From a virus, in the IMG/VR virus record IMGVR_UViG_3300046167_000490, positions 1 to 42,827 of that record: 42,827 nt of DNA, one strand, 5' to 3'. Position numbers and translations under genes: made by a program. Below are positions 28,909 through 35,802 of the stretch, one piece after another. Below the pieces are notes generated by a model. It did not search any database and had not been told where the DNA came from. It was given only the letters and a program-made list of their open reading frames with translations. Position 1 is the stretch's first letter. Each line of letters starts with the position of its first letter.

Positions 28909-29859
28909 TTATGATTGGCCCAAAGCATTGGCAATCGCATCTTGTAACGACTGTGGTTCCGCTTGTGGGCTTCCTCCAATTTTGCCACCTGATGCCGTCT
29001 TAATTGGGCGTCGGTCTGCAAAGCGCGTTTGGAAGCGGGTGTTTACCGCATCGTAAGCCTCTTTCGCCATAGATATTGCATCTTGCGGCGTGTTTGGCCT
29101 TCCTCGCTCTGAAACCATAACCCTAATTCGGTCATCAATTTCTTCTTGCTTGAGGTTAAAGTCAGGGTCCGACTGTCGGGCTTTCTCTTCCCACGCAGTC
29201 ACCGTTTCAGCCAGCGAGTTAATATGCTGACGCGCGACGTTCTGCTGTTGCGCTTGAGCATATTGATTTACTTGGGCGTTAGCCCTTTGCTCACCAGCTC
29301 TTGCAACCGCTAACTCGCGTCCCGCATCCTCGTCTAAGTAGCCATCGTCAACACGGGTCTGAATATCTTGCGGCAGCACAATTCCAGCTGCTTGAGATAA
29401 ATTCTGCACATACGGTTTTAGAGCATTAAGTGCGGCCATCGGATCGGCTTTCATCAAAGCCATGATCTCCAAACCTTTCGCAGCTTCATCACCAGACAGT
29501 TGGTTGTCCATCAGGTAATTCTGCATCACGTTAAACTTTTCAGCACTATCCTTGTATGAGTTCCGTTCTTCCAATACTTTCTTAAAACGTGGATGTTTAT
29601 GAAACGGTTCGTCAGAAAAATCCTCTGCGTCATCGACTACTTCATCGTTTTCAGCATCAGACTCAGCTACAAGCGTATCCGGTTCCTCAACCTCGTTCTC
29701 AGAGTGCGACTCTGGCTCCTCTTCGGGCTGTATCGCGTCTTGTATGACACTCAACAAATCCGCTTCGGTTTCGCTTTCTGCGGCAGACGACACCGCATTA
29801 TCGTCCTCGATTACTTCGGTCTCGGTGGACGGTTCCGCAACCTCGGTTTCTTCAACCAT
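28909..29859 (-). CDS. Scaffolding protein
   Basis: 316 residues, extremely acidic in the first 90 (ETEVAEPSTETEVIEDDN, then EEEPESHSENEVEEPD), with a long helical middle (KVLEERNSYKDSAEKFNVMQNYL) and a C-terminal basic helix ending near DAIANALGQS. Position between portal and capsid plus this composition are typical of podovirus scaffolds. A ribosome-binding site AAGGAGAAGG lies upstream of ATG 29859. Confidence 0.8.
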   Translation of the reverse strand: MVEETEVAEPSTETEVIEDDNAVSSAAESETEADLLSVIQDAIQPEEEPESHSENEVEEPDTLVAESDAENDEVVDDAEDFSDEPFHKHPRFKKVLEERNSYKDSAEKFNVMQNYLMDNQLSGDEAAKGLEIMALMKADPMAALNALKPYVQNLSQAAGIVLPQDIQTRVDDGYLDEDAGRELAVARAGEQRANAQVNQYAQAQQQNVARQHINSLAETVTAWEEKARQSDPDFNLKQEEIDDRIRVMVSERGRPNTPQDAISMAKEAYDAVNTRFQTRFADRRPIKTASGGKIGGSPQAEPQSLQDAIANALGQS

Positions 29860-29889
29860 CTTAGCGTCCTTCTCCTTTTATTTTACATC

Positions 29890-29910
29890 TGTTGATCGTA
29901 GTTATCAACA
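29890..29910. repeat. Inverted repeat TGTTGAT/ATCAACA between portal and scaffold
   Basis: A perfect seven-base inverted repeat around a seven-base loop, in the only 63-base gap of this part of the operon. TCTGTTGATCG (29888-29898) matches the reverse complement of 10277-10287 in the repressor control region. It may be a regulator site or an RNA hairpin. Confidence 0.5.
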
Positions 29911-29922
29911 AATTGCAAAAAT

Positions 29923-31992
29923 TTACTGGTTATTAGCCCCCATCGGCGCTGGGCCTCCCCCGCCCCCTGGAAGCTGCCTCGGTGCATTATCTGCACCCCC
30001 TCCTGGTGGACCCTGCAAAGCTGGATCACCAGTTCCCGGTTGTTGCGCTTGGTTCATTGCAACAATACTAGGAATCTTATCTGCAAACGCGGAATCAAGC
30101 TCGAGCTTGTCATCGAGGCGTTTAAGCAATTCTTTAGCCAGCCATTTCGGATCTATACCCGGTATTTGCAGCAAGAACGGCATGATCCGCTCGATGTTTG
30201 CAAGCTCGGCTGCGCGGTTAGGCTTACCCGTCGATCCCGCTTCGATCTCCAAGTAAATTTCTTCCATAATCTGATCGCGCGTCATTTCGGGCCAAACAGC
30301 GCCGGGACCAACAATCTTCTTAACTTCATCGATAGACAAGTTAGCCAAGACAACTTGACCGGCAGCGCGCGTCATTTCGGACATAAAGCTGTCTAGCTCG
30401 TCAACATTCGCGCCCATCGTTGACATACGCGCGCTTTCGGCAATCGATGTCTCTGTCGCCGTAGCTCTGGACAGCCCACCAAACTGAGCCTCTTGCGCCC
30501 CAACAACAAGCTGAATGTCGTCAAATATGGTGCGTACTTCATACAAGTTCGGATCAATGCCAATCTGACCCACCGGCTGAATTACGTCATTAACCTTCTG
30601 ACCAGCTGCAAGCGCCTGCAACTCGATGACTGCGTTTGCTGGGTGCGTAGCCAACTTTTCCTTATCAGCATCCTCCAGAACACCGGCTGGTGCCGCATAC
30701 TTCGGGCGATTAGCCCTTCTGTGTTCACGCAAACCTTGACGCGCACGGTTATATTCATGCTGCATAGGCATCAAAAGGCTTATGTCTGATGGAGGATATA
30801 GATGATCTTTATGCTCGATCTCATTGAACACCAACGAAAAGATAGGCCAGAATGTTTCGACTTTTACGTCTGGCCCCATAGGCTCCCGCAAGAAGTCATT
30901 GTGACCATCGGCAATACAATACTGAACGCCAGTCTTGCGGTCATACACCTCAAAGATTTGAACTAGACCATCAGGCGCGCCTTCACCGTTAATATCGTCA
31001 TGAGAAGATCGCTGACGGTATTCATCGTATGGGCCAGTTGACCGACCCTTCATGTCATATGTTCTGTAGCTGTCTTTAAGATCGACGTCGTAAATCTCTT
31101 TTACTTCGTCTGGCGTTAAATACATTTCGTGGGCAATCCATTCTGCACCAACGAACCCGCGCAGCTGACGGCATCTAGGGTCTACAATGATTGAATTGGC
31201 CTCTGGGAAGTCAAACACCAAGCCTTCACGAATAGTAATCATAGGCTCTTCTAGTAGCGTCTGCATAGAAAGCATCAGCTCTTCGATCTCTGGGTCATCC
31301 TTTTGTATTTCACCCTTCTCTGCCTCTTGGGCTACGCGGCGAAGGAAATCCACTTGGGCTTGAACGTCTGCAATTCTAGCTGCAACTTCCGGCGCCCTAT
31401 CAACGTCACGCTGAAAGCCAACCTTAACAAAGCCAACCCCAGTAGTAATAACGCGGCGAACCAGTGCTTTCATTTGCGCCTTGAACGCTGGTTGCTGTTC
31501 TTTCATGTAGTAGTCAAAGAGATTTTCGAGCGTCTTTGCGACGTTATCGAGCATCTTACTCTCGTTCTTACCATTCATGTAATCTTGAATAATCATCGAG
31601 GCTTCTGGCGGTACGGGTAAACCGTTTTGCGAAGACGCCTCAGAAGCCATAAAGGCTTGAGCCAGTGTGTCAGACTCGCCATCCCAAACCTCATACGACA
31701 TACGGTTACGTCGCTTGGCGACTGCCTTGGGGTTTTTTGCGTAAAGAGCTGCTGTGCGCTGTTGGACGTGGCGCTGCAAGATATTGGCAACATAGTTGTC
31801 ACCAGACCAGTTCTTTTCGTCATAGCCATTAAGAACGGCGTCCATGTCAGTTCGCATTTGCTTAAACGACTTTTCGTGAAACTTCTTGGCGTGCTTCACT
31901 TTAGCCAGCCATTGATTAACCAGCGCAGTTCGACGTTGTGTAGGTTCTGACCGCTCTTCGTCTGCCGTATCTATCATCATTTCTTCGTGCAT
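29923..31992 (-). CDS. Portal protein
   Basis: 689 residues from ATG 31992, which shares a base with the TerL stop (TAATG); the in-frame TTG at 31998 is less likely. Motifs include NYVANILQRHVQQRTAALYAKNPKA, WDG, the central RRVITTGVGFVKVGF, DPRCRQLRGFVGAEWIAHE, and PPSDISLLMPMQHEYNRAR. The C-terminus is Gly/Pro-rich. This is the large-portal type of podoviruses with a barrel-like C-terminal helix (about residues 480-640). Confidence 0.85.
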   Translation of the reverse strand: MHEEMMIDTADEERSEPTQRRTALVNQWLAKVKHAKKFHEKSFKQMRTDMDAVLNGYDEKNWSGDNYVANILQRHVQQRTAALYAKNPKAVAKRRNRMSYEVWDGESDTLAQAFMASEASSQNGLPVPPEASMIIQDYMNGKNESKMLDNVAKTLENLFDYYMKEQQPAFKAQMKALVRRVITTGVGFVKVGFQRDVDRAPEVAARIADVQAQVDFLRRVAQEAEKGEIQKDDPEIEELMLSMQTLLEEPMITIREGLVFDFPEANSIIVDPRCRQLRGFVGAEWIAHEMYLTPDEVKEIYDVDLKDSYRTYDMKGRSTGPYDEYRQRSSHDDINGEGAPDGLVQIFEVYDRKTGVQYCIADGHNDFLREPMGPDVKVETFWPIFSLVFNEIEHKDHLYPPSDISLLMPMQHEYNRARQGLREHRRANRPKYAAPAGVLEDADKEKLATHPANAVIELQALAAGQKVNDVIQPVGQIGIDPNLYEVRTIFDDIQLVVGAQEAQFGGLSRATATETSIAESARMSTMGANVDELDSFMSEMTRAAGQVVLANLSIDEVKKIVGPGAVWPEMTRDQIMEEIYLEIEAGSTGKPNRAAELANIERIMPFLLQIPGIDPKWLAKELLKRLDDKLELDSAFADKIPSIVAMNQAQQPGTGDPALQGPPGGGADNAPRQLPGGGGGPAPMGANNQ

Positions 31993-32795
31993 TACCAACC
32001 ACCAGTCTTGTTTTCCAAAAATTGTTGTTTACGGCGTTGTGCGGAATCCCACTTAACCCACGCCAACGTACCGACTTTTGGAAGGCTATCTGACTTCACT
32101 ATACCACCTCCAGGGGTGGTTAGTCGAGCCAAGCCCATCCCCACCCACGCAAGGGTGTCTACAAAGTCGTCATTGCGCCCATTGGGAAACTTCAAAAGCT
32201 CGTCAGTTGCCTTTTGGGTCCATACAGATTGACGTGGAAACAATACCTTATTCATCGCCATCCGGCCCAGTATAGACTGTGCGCGCTGCACCTTGTTGGC
32301 TACCGGCGTGACTTCCTCGATGCGACAGTAAACCTTTTCCTCGCCCATGCGCTTGCGTAAGAACGGGCCAATAGCTTTAGATATGTGGCCTTTTTCCGCC
32401 CACCATATTAGAGGCTTCCACTTGCGCATCAGCTCCAACATGGCGTCCACAACCTTGTCTGTAGTTCGCTTTTCCCACCAGCAATCCAGCAAATATATGT
32501 CGTCGTTTCTGTCTACACCCACAATCAACAAACACGTCGCATCGTTCCGCGTCTTGTCCACACCGACGGCATGGTCAGATGCAGCGTAAATACGCATATC
32601 GTCTGGAACGTCTTTGCGATTAAAGTATTTGATGTTTTCGCGCCGAAACAGATCACCGTCTTCTGCTGTCGGTCTGCCCTGATACAACGCACTAAAACCG
32701 CGCGGATCAAGACGCCGCTGCGCTTCCATAAACTCCATATCAAACCGCTCGGGCCACAATAGTTCACCCGGCTTGCGGCCAAGAGGGATCTTCAT
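31992..32795 (-). CDS. terL: Terminase large subunit, nuclease part
   Basis: The frame is opened by an internal Met at 32795. It continues TerL with P-G-E-L-L-W-P-E-R-F and R-x-F-S-A-L-Y-Q-G-R-P. The RNase H-like nuclease domain has Asp in IYAASDHAVG, Glu in WWAEKGHISKAIG and Asp in NGRNDDFVDTLAWVG. It is offset +1 from the ATPase part. Removing one C (minus-strand sense) from CCC at 32787-32785 gives EDEDPLGRKPGELLW. The C-terminal WKS-like basic tail ends at 31992. Confidence 0.85.
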   Translation of the reverse strand: MKIPLGRKPGELLWPERFDMEFMEAQRRLDPRGFSALYQGRPTAEDGDLFRRENIKYFNRKDVPDDMRIYAASDHAVGVDKTRNDATCLLIVGVDRNDDIYLLDCWWEKRTTDKVVDAMLELMRKWKPLIWWAEKGHISKAIGPFLRKRMGEEKVYCRIEEVTPVANKVQRAQSILGRMAMNKVLFPRQSVWTQKATDELLKFPNGRNDDFVDTLAWVGMGLARLTTPGGGIVKSDSLPKVGTLAWVKWDSAQRRKQQFLENKTGGW

Positions 32796-33573
32796 CTTCT
32801 GCTAAAGCCGGTAGGTTAATGATCTTCCACTTTGCAGCCTCTTCGGGGCTGTAATGCGGGTTTGTGGGGTCTGTAAGGCGACCAATCAAGTCATCCTCAT
32901 GCCAGCGCGTCTGAACGATAACAATAGATGCTGATGCTGTCATAAGGCGCGTCATCAACACTTGAGTGAACCACTGCCACAGCTGTTCTCGCAACGTCGG
33001 GCTGTTGGCCTCTAGGCTGTCTTTAATTGGGTCATCGAGGATAACAAAATCGCCACCACGACCAGTGATCGAACCACCTCGACCAACAAACACCGACATC
33101 CCACCAGACGTCGTTTGTATTCTGGACTTCGATGCACCACCCTTGCGCAATCCAAAGCTGGGGAAAACGTGCTTGTATTGAGGCAGTGTCATAATGTTTC
33201 TGACATCCGCACCAAAGTCTTTCGCAAAGTCTTCGTTGTATGTGGCGAAAATCACATTTCGGTACGGATCTCGCCCCTGCACCCAGGGTACGAACCGGCG
33301 CGAAACTAACTCCGACTTACCGTGTCTGGGCGGCATAGATACGATTAGTCGTGGAATGTGGCCCTTCTCGACCTTCTCTAGCACTTTGGCTAACGCTCGA
33401 TGGTGCTTCGCATCTTTAAACATGCTTTCGTCAATGTTCTCTGGATCATCTGCATCAGGCATTGTGTATTTAACAAAATCGACAAAGCTAGTCCGGCACT
33501 CGATAGCTTTTTTAAGCCTCCGCGCCGATGCAATCTTTTTGTCTAGCTCGTCAAAACGCTTGTTTTCACTCAT
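32764..33573 (-). CDS. terL: Terminase large subunit, ATPase part
   Basis: 270 residues from ATG 33573, overlapping the endolysin stop by eight bases. The motor domain has SMPPRHGKSELVSR (Walker A at 81-87), VIFATYNEDFAKDFGADVRN, FVILDDP (Walker B at 177-182) and the coupling motif IVIVQTRWHEDDLIGRL. The frame ends soon after NLPALAEDED with the out-of-frame PSWPQAG. The full enzyme, about 528 residues after repair, packages DNA through the portal. Confidence 0.9.
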   Translation of the reverse strand: MSENKRFDELDKKIASARRLKKAIECRTSFVDFVKYTMPDADDPENIDESMFKDAKHHRALAKVLEKVEKGHIPRLIVSMPPRHGKSELVSRRFVPWVQGRDPYRNVIFATYNEDFAKDFGADVRNIMTLPQYKHVFPSFGLRKGGASKSRIQTTSGGMSVFVGRGGSITGRGGDFVILDDPIKDSLEANSPTLREQLWQWFTQVLMTRLMTASASIVIVQTRWHEDDLIGRLTDPTNPHYSPEEAAKWKIINLPALAEDEDPSWPQAG

Positions 33574-34111
33574 TGGCTAAACCCAACGCCTTCTCCAAAG
33601 TTTCGGTGTTGCGCCTACTCCAGCCCTTTCCGTAGATTTTGTAATCATCTAAAGACCGATAGAACGCCTCACGCCCATCATAATATTTGTGAAGAACGTC
33701 CACAGGGTCAAAGTCATACACAGCTGCAATCGTCTTAGGGCCGATAGCTCCATCAGCCGTTGCCGAGACTGAACGCTGCAAAATCTTGGCAGCGCGGCCC
33801 GGTCCGGCATTAACACAAAGATCAGCGCAGCTTACGTCGATACCAGAAGGGAGTTCATCTGCCTTAACCGCATCCCAGTAGTTCTTTTTGTAAAGAGGCT
33901 TAACATCATCAACGGTCAGCTCCCGCATCACGTCCTTTGGTGCAGGCTTTCCGGTATATTTAGCCCAGTTCCAAGACGTAACGCCAAGCATCGTGCTACC
34001 TTCATTGCCGTGGCCGTCACCTTTGCTATTACCCTTGTCGCGCTGGTCATCTGTAAAACCACCTTCGTGCTTTATCAGCATTTCAAAAAACGTTTCCCAG
34101 TTCTCTTTCAT
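33566..34111 (-). CDS. Endolysin (GH108-type N-acetylmuramidase)
   Basis: 181 residues. The opening FEMLIKHEGGFTDDQRDKGN has the catalytic Glu16 in H-E-G-G, as in glycoside hydrolase family 108. GSTMLGVTSWNW and YKKNYWDAVKADELPSGIDVSCADLCVNAG are the usual second and third blocks. The C-terminal SVSATADGAIGPKTIAAV is the small peptidoglycan-binding part. No signal peptide is visible, so export would depend on the holin encoded immediately upstream. Confidence 0.85.
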   Translation of the reverse strand: MKENWETFFEMLIKHEGGFTDDQRDKGNSKGDGHGNEGSTMLGVTSWNWAKYTGKPAPKDVMRELTVDDVKPLYKKNYWDAVKADELPSGIDVSCADLCVNAGPGRAAKILQRSVSATADGAIGPKTIAAVYDFDPVDVLHKYYDGREAFYRSLDDYKIYGKGWSRRNTETLEKALGLANE

Positions 34112-34503
34112 TTCTTACCTCCAAAAAATTGCTTGCCACCTCGAATGCCAACCGCAGCGGTGCATACAGTGAAGACTAGCCATGTGTACCACTCAGGAAG
34201 CTCAGAAAGACGGTCGAAGCCGTTCTTAACTGTTTCTTCCATGCCCGGTATGAAGCACAGAATGACGGGTATAAGGACGGCAAAAGTTACCACCTCGTCC
34301 TTGATAGATGACTGTGTACCTTCAGCCATAATCCGCTCCCAATCGGCAGTGGATGTCTCTTTGGATAATAGGATTTTTGCTTTGCTTTCGGCCTCAACCA
34401 GCTTTAACTGCGCAGTTGCCGCGTTTCTGTCTGCCTTGCCTTGGAGCCAGGAGCCAGCAAGATTGGCTATAGGACCAAGTGCCGTAGTCAGTAGGTTCAT
34501 CAT
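34108..34503 (-). CDS. Holin (three-helix GTA/phage type)
   Basis: 131 residues. An amphipathic N-terminus (LLTTALGPIANLAGSWL) and a charged coiled segment (LVEAESKAKILL) are followed by two clear spans: VVTFAVLIPVILCFIP and WYTWLVFTVCTAAVGI. DWERIMAEGTQSSIKDE before the first span is typical of the holin family found with GTA-like endolysins. It overlaps the endolysin start by four bases, so they form a lysis pair. Confidence 0.75.
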   Translation of the reverse strand: MMNLLTTALGPIANLAGSWLQGKADRNAATAQLKLVEAESKAKILLSKETSTADWERIMAEGTQSSIKDEVVTFAVLIPVILCFIPGMEETVKNGFDRLSELPEWYTWLVFTVCTAAVGIRGGKQFFGGKK

Positions 34504-34799
34504 TTCTTAGCTCCCATTGCTGAAAAGCCAAAGAAGGCGGCAACCAACCCGCTAATCGCTATGAAATATGTGGGGGCAATGTCAGCAAGCAATCGGCCTG
34601 TGGTGTCATAACCCCAGATGTCTGCCGCAACGATGCCGACCGGATAAATCAACAAACCAAACAAAGCGAACCACGTCATCCGCAGCTTCGCATCGCGCTT
34701 GTGATCTTCGTCCTCAATACGCAAACGACGGTCTTCCAGCATTAGCTCACGCTCGTCGGCGTCGATCTTTCCGTTTTTATTCAGATCATATTCAGTCAT
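34500..34799 (-). CDS. Two-span membrane protein with an EF-hand motif
   Basis: 99 residues. The first 16 residues contain a canonical EF-hand loop, DLNKNGKIDADE (residues 5-16, ligands D5, N7, N9, E16), followed by a charged helix (LMLEDRRLRIEDEDHKRDAKLR). Two spans follow (MTWFALFGLLIYPVGIVAADI and APTYFIAISGLVAAFFGF). It lies directly upstream of the holin (ATGATGA overlap) and could be a second holin or a calcium-responsive lysis regulator. Only position and topology support that. Confidence 0.7.
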   Translation of the reverse strand: MTEYDLNKNGKIDADERELMLEDRRLRIEDEDHKRDAKLRMTWFALFGLLIYPVGIVAADIWGYDTTGRLLADIAPTYFIAISGLVAAFFGFSAMGAKK

Positions 34800-34914
34800 T
34801 TTTCAAACTCCTGGCATACTCAATGGCATAACGTTTGTGGTGCGTGATAATCACAACTCTCATCTTCTCGTCATACACAATGTAATCCCCTCGTTTATTG
34901 CGGTATAACCTCAA
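34792..34914 (-). CDS. Small basic protein of the lysis cassette
   Basis: 40 residues if it starts at TTG 34914, or 28 from GTG 34878, which has GAGGGG eight bases upstream. The sequence (NKRGDYIVYDEKMRVVIITHHKRYAIEYA) is strand-rich and basic. The stop overlaps the start of the EF-hand gene by eight bases. No family is recognised. Confidence 0.45.
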   Translation of the reverse strand: MRLYRNKRGDYIVYDEKMRVVIITHHKRYAIEYARSLKND

Positions 34915-35059
34915 AACAATACACCGTAGTCTGGCTTGTAGTTATCAAAACCTTTGCATCCTCAAGGGCTTCTTTACACTCATTCTCAGTGGGAAACTGA
35001 TTAAGCTGATAATGATCTATATTGTTATTGATTACTACAAACCAAACCAAAAACCACAT
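34895..35059 (-). CDS. 54-residue protein with a hydrophobic N-terminus
   Basis: ATG 35059 shares a base with the stop of the preceding gene (TAATG). It begins with a hydrophobic segment (WFLVWFVVI) that could be a short anchor or signal-like sequence. A soluble domain follows (TENECKEALEDAKVLI, TTVYCFEVIPQ) with two cysteines. The hydrophobic start and location suggest an envelope role such as a spanin-like or signal-anchored lysis accessory, but no family is recognised. Confidence 0.5.
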   Translation of the reverse strand: MWFLVWFVVINNNIDHYQLNQFPTENECKEALEDAKVLITTSQTTVYCFEVIPQ

Positions 35060-35535
35060 TACCAACGCCCCTGATGCTTACCCCATAGGTAGAAAAACAA
35101 GAACAAAGCCCCCCCACTAATTGCAAAAATCACAGTTCCGATAACAAAGTTAATCACAGCATCTATTTGCGCCTGCTTTCTGTAGATTTCATCCTTGCGC
35201 TGTTTACGCATCTGAGCCTCAATACCTAACACTTCCTCCCATTTTTTTGGCCCGTAATGCCATGAAATGTAATCTTTTAATTCGTTTCTCATTCGAGAAA
35301 GCTCTTCTTTTTTTGACCAGATCAAAATTGCTGTTTCTTCATCTGATCCCTTGAAGGTCTTTTGCCAAAACGGAGGGTTCTTTTGCCGCTCCTCAAGGTG
35401 GTTAAAGTCAGCGCAAGCCTTCCCCCAAGTTGCTAAAGACTGACCCATCTCGGAAATGTCCTTGTAGGTGTCAAGGCCAGCTCGGAGCGTCTTGTAAGCG
35501 CCAGTAGCCATCAAGGTGATGCTTACCGGGTCCAC
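35059..35535 (-). CDS. Membrane-anchored phage protein, unknown function
   Basis: 158 residues. MDPVSITLMATGAYKTLRAGLDTYKDI at the N-terminus is typical of a family I recall in marine podoviruses and cyanophages. A helical region (IWSKKEELSRMRNELKDYISWHYG) is followed by KQRKDEIYRKQ and one C-terminal span (VINFVIGTVIFAISGGALFLFFYLW). It was probably made with the late genes and inserted in the membrane. Function unknown. Confidence 0.65.
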   Translation of the reverse strand: MDPVSITLMATGAYKTLRAGLDTYKDISEMGQSLATWGKACADFNHLEERQKNPPFWQKTFKGSDEETAILIWSKKEELSRMRNELKDYISWHYGPKKWEEVLGIEAQMRKQRKDEIYRKQAQIDAVINFVIGTVIFAISGGALFLFFYLWGKHQGRW

Positions 35536-35539
35536 AATT

Positions 35540-35734
35540 TCAGCCCATCTTAGTCAGCACTGCGACCAGCAACCCAATAATAGACGCCGTTGCTGCAATC
35601 ATAATGCTTTCCATGCGCTTCACGCGACCAAACAAATCCTTAAACTGGATTTTTACCTCAGTCTTTATAGCGATCACCTCCTTCTCAAGGCCGTCGATCC
35701 GTTCATGAGCGGATGATACTGTTCGTTTGTCCAT
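35540..35734 (-). CDS. XhlA-like coiled-coil membrane protein
   Basis: 64 residues: an N-terminal amphipathic coiled coil (HERIDGLEKEVIAIKTEVKIQFKDLFGRV) followed by a C-terminal span (IMIAATASIIGLLVAVLTK). This is the layout of XhlA (haemolysin-type) proteins that assist holins. It opens the lysis section, in line with a lysis role. A 68-base gap before it (35735-35802) shows no clear promoter. Confidence 0.65.
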   Translation of the reverse strand: MDKRTVSSAHERIDGLEKEVIAIKTEVKIQFKDLFGRVKRMESIMIAATASIIGLLVAVLTKMG

Positions 35735-35802
35735 TTCTAAGTCTTTCTGTTTACCGTATTAATCGACACTTTTGGATATGTACCAACCTTCTTGGTTTTG
35801 TG

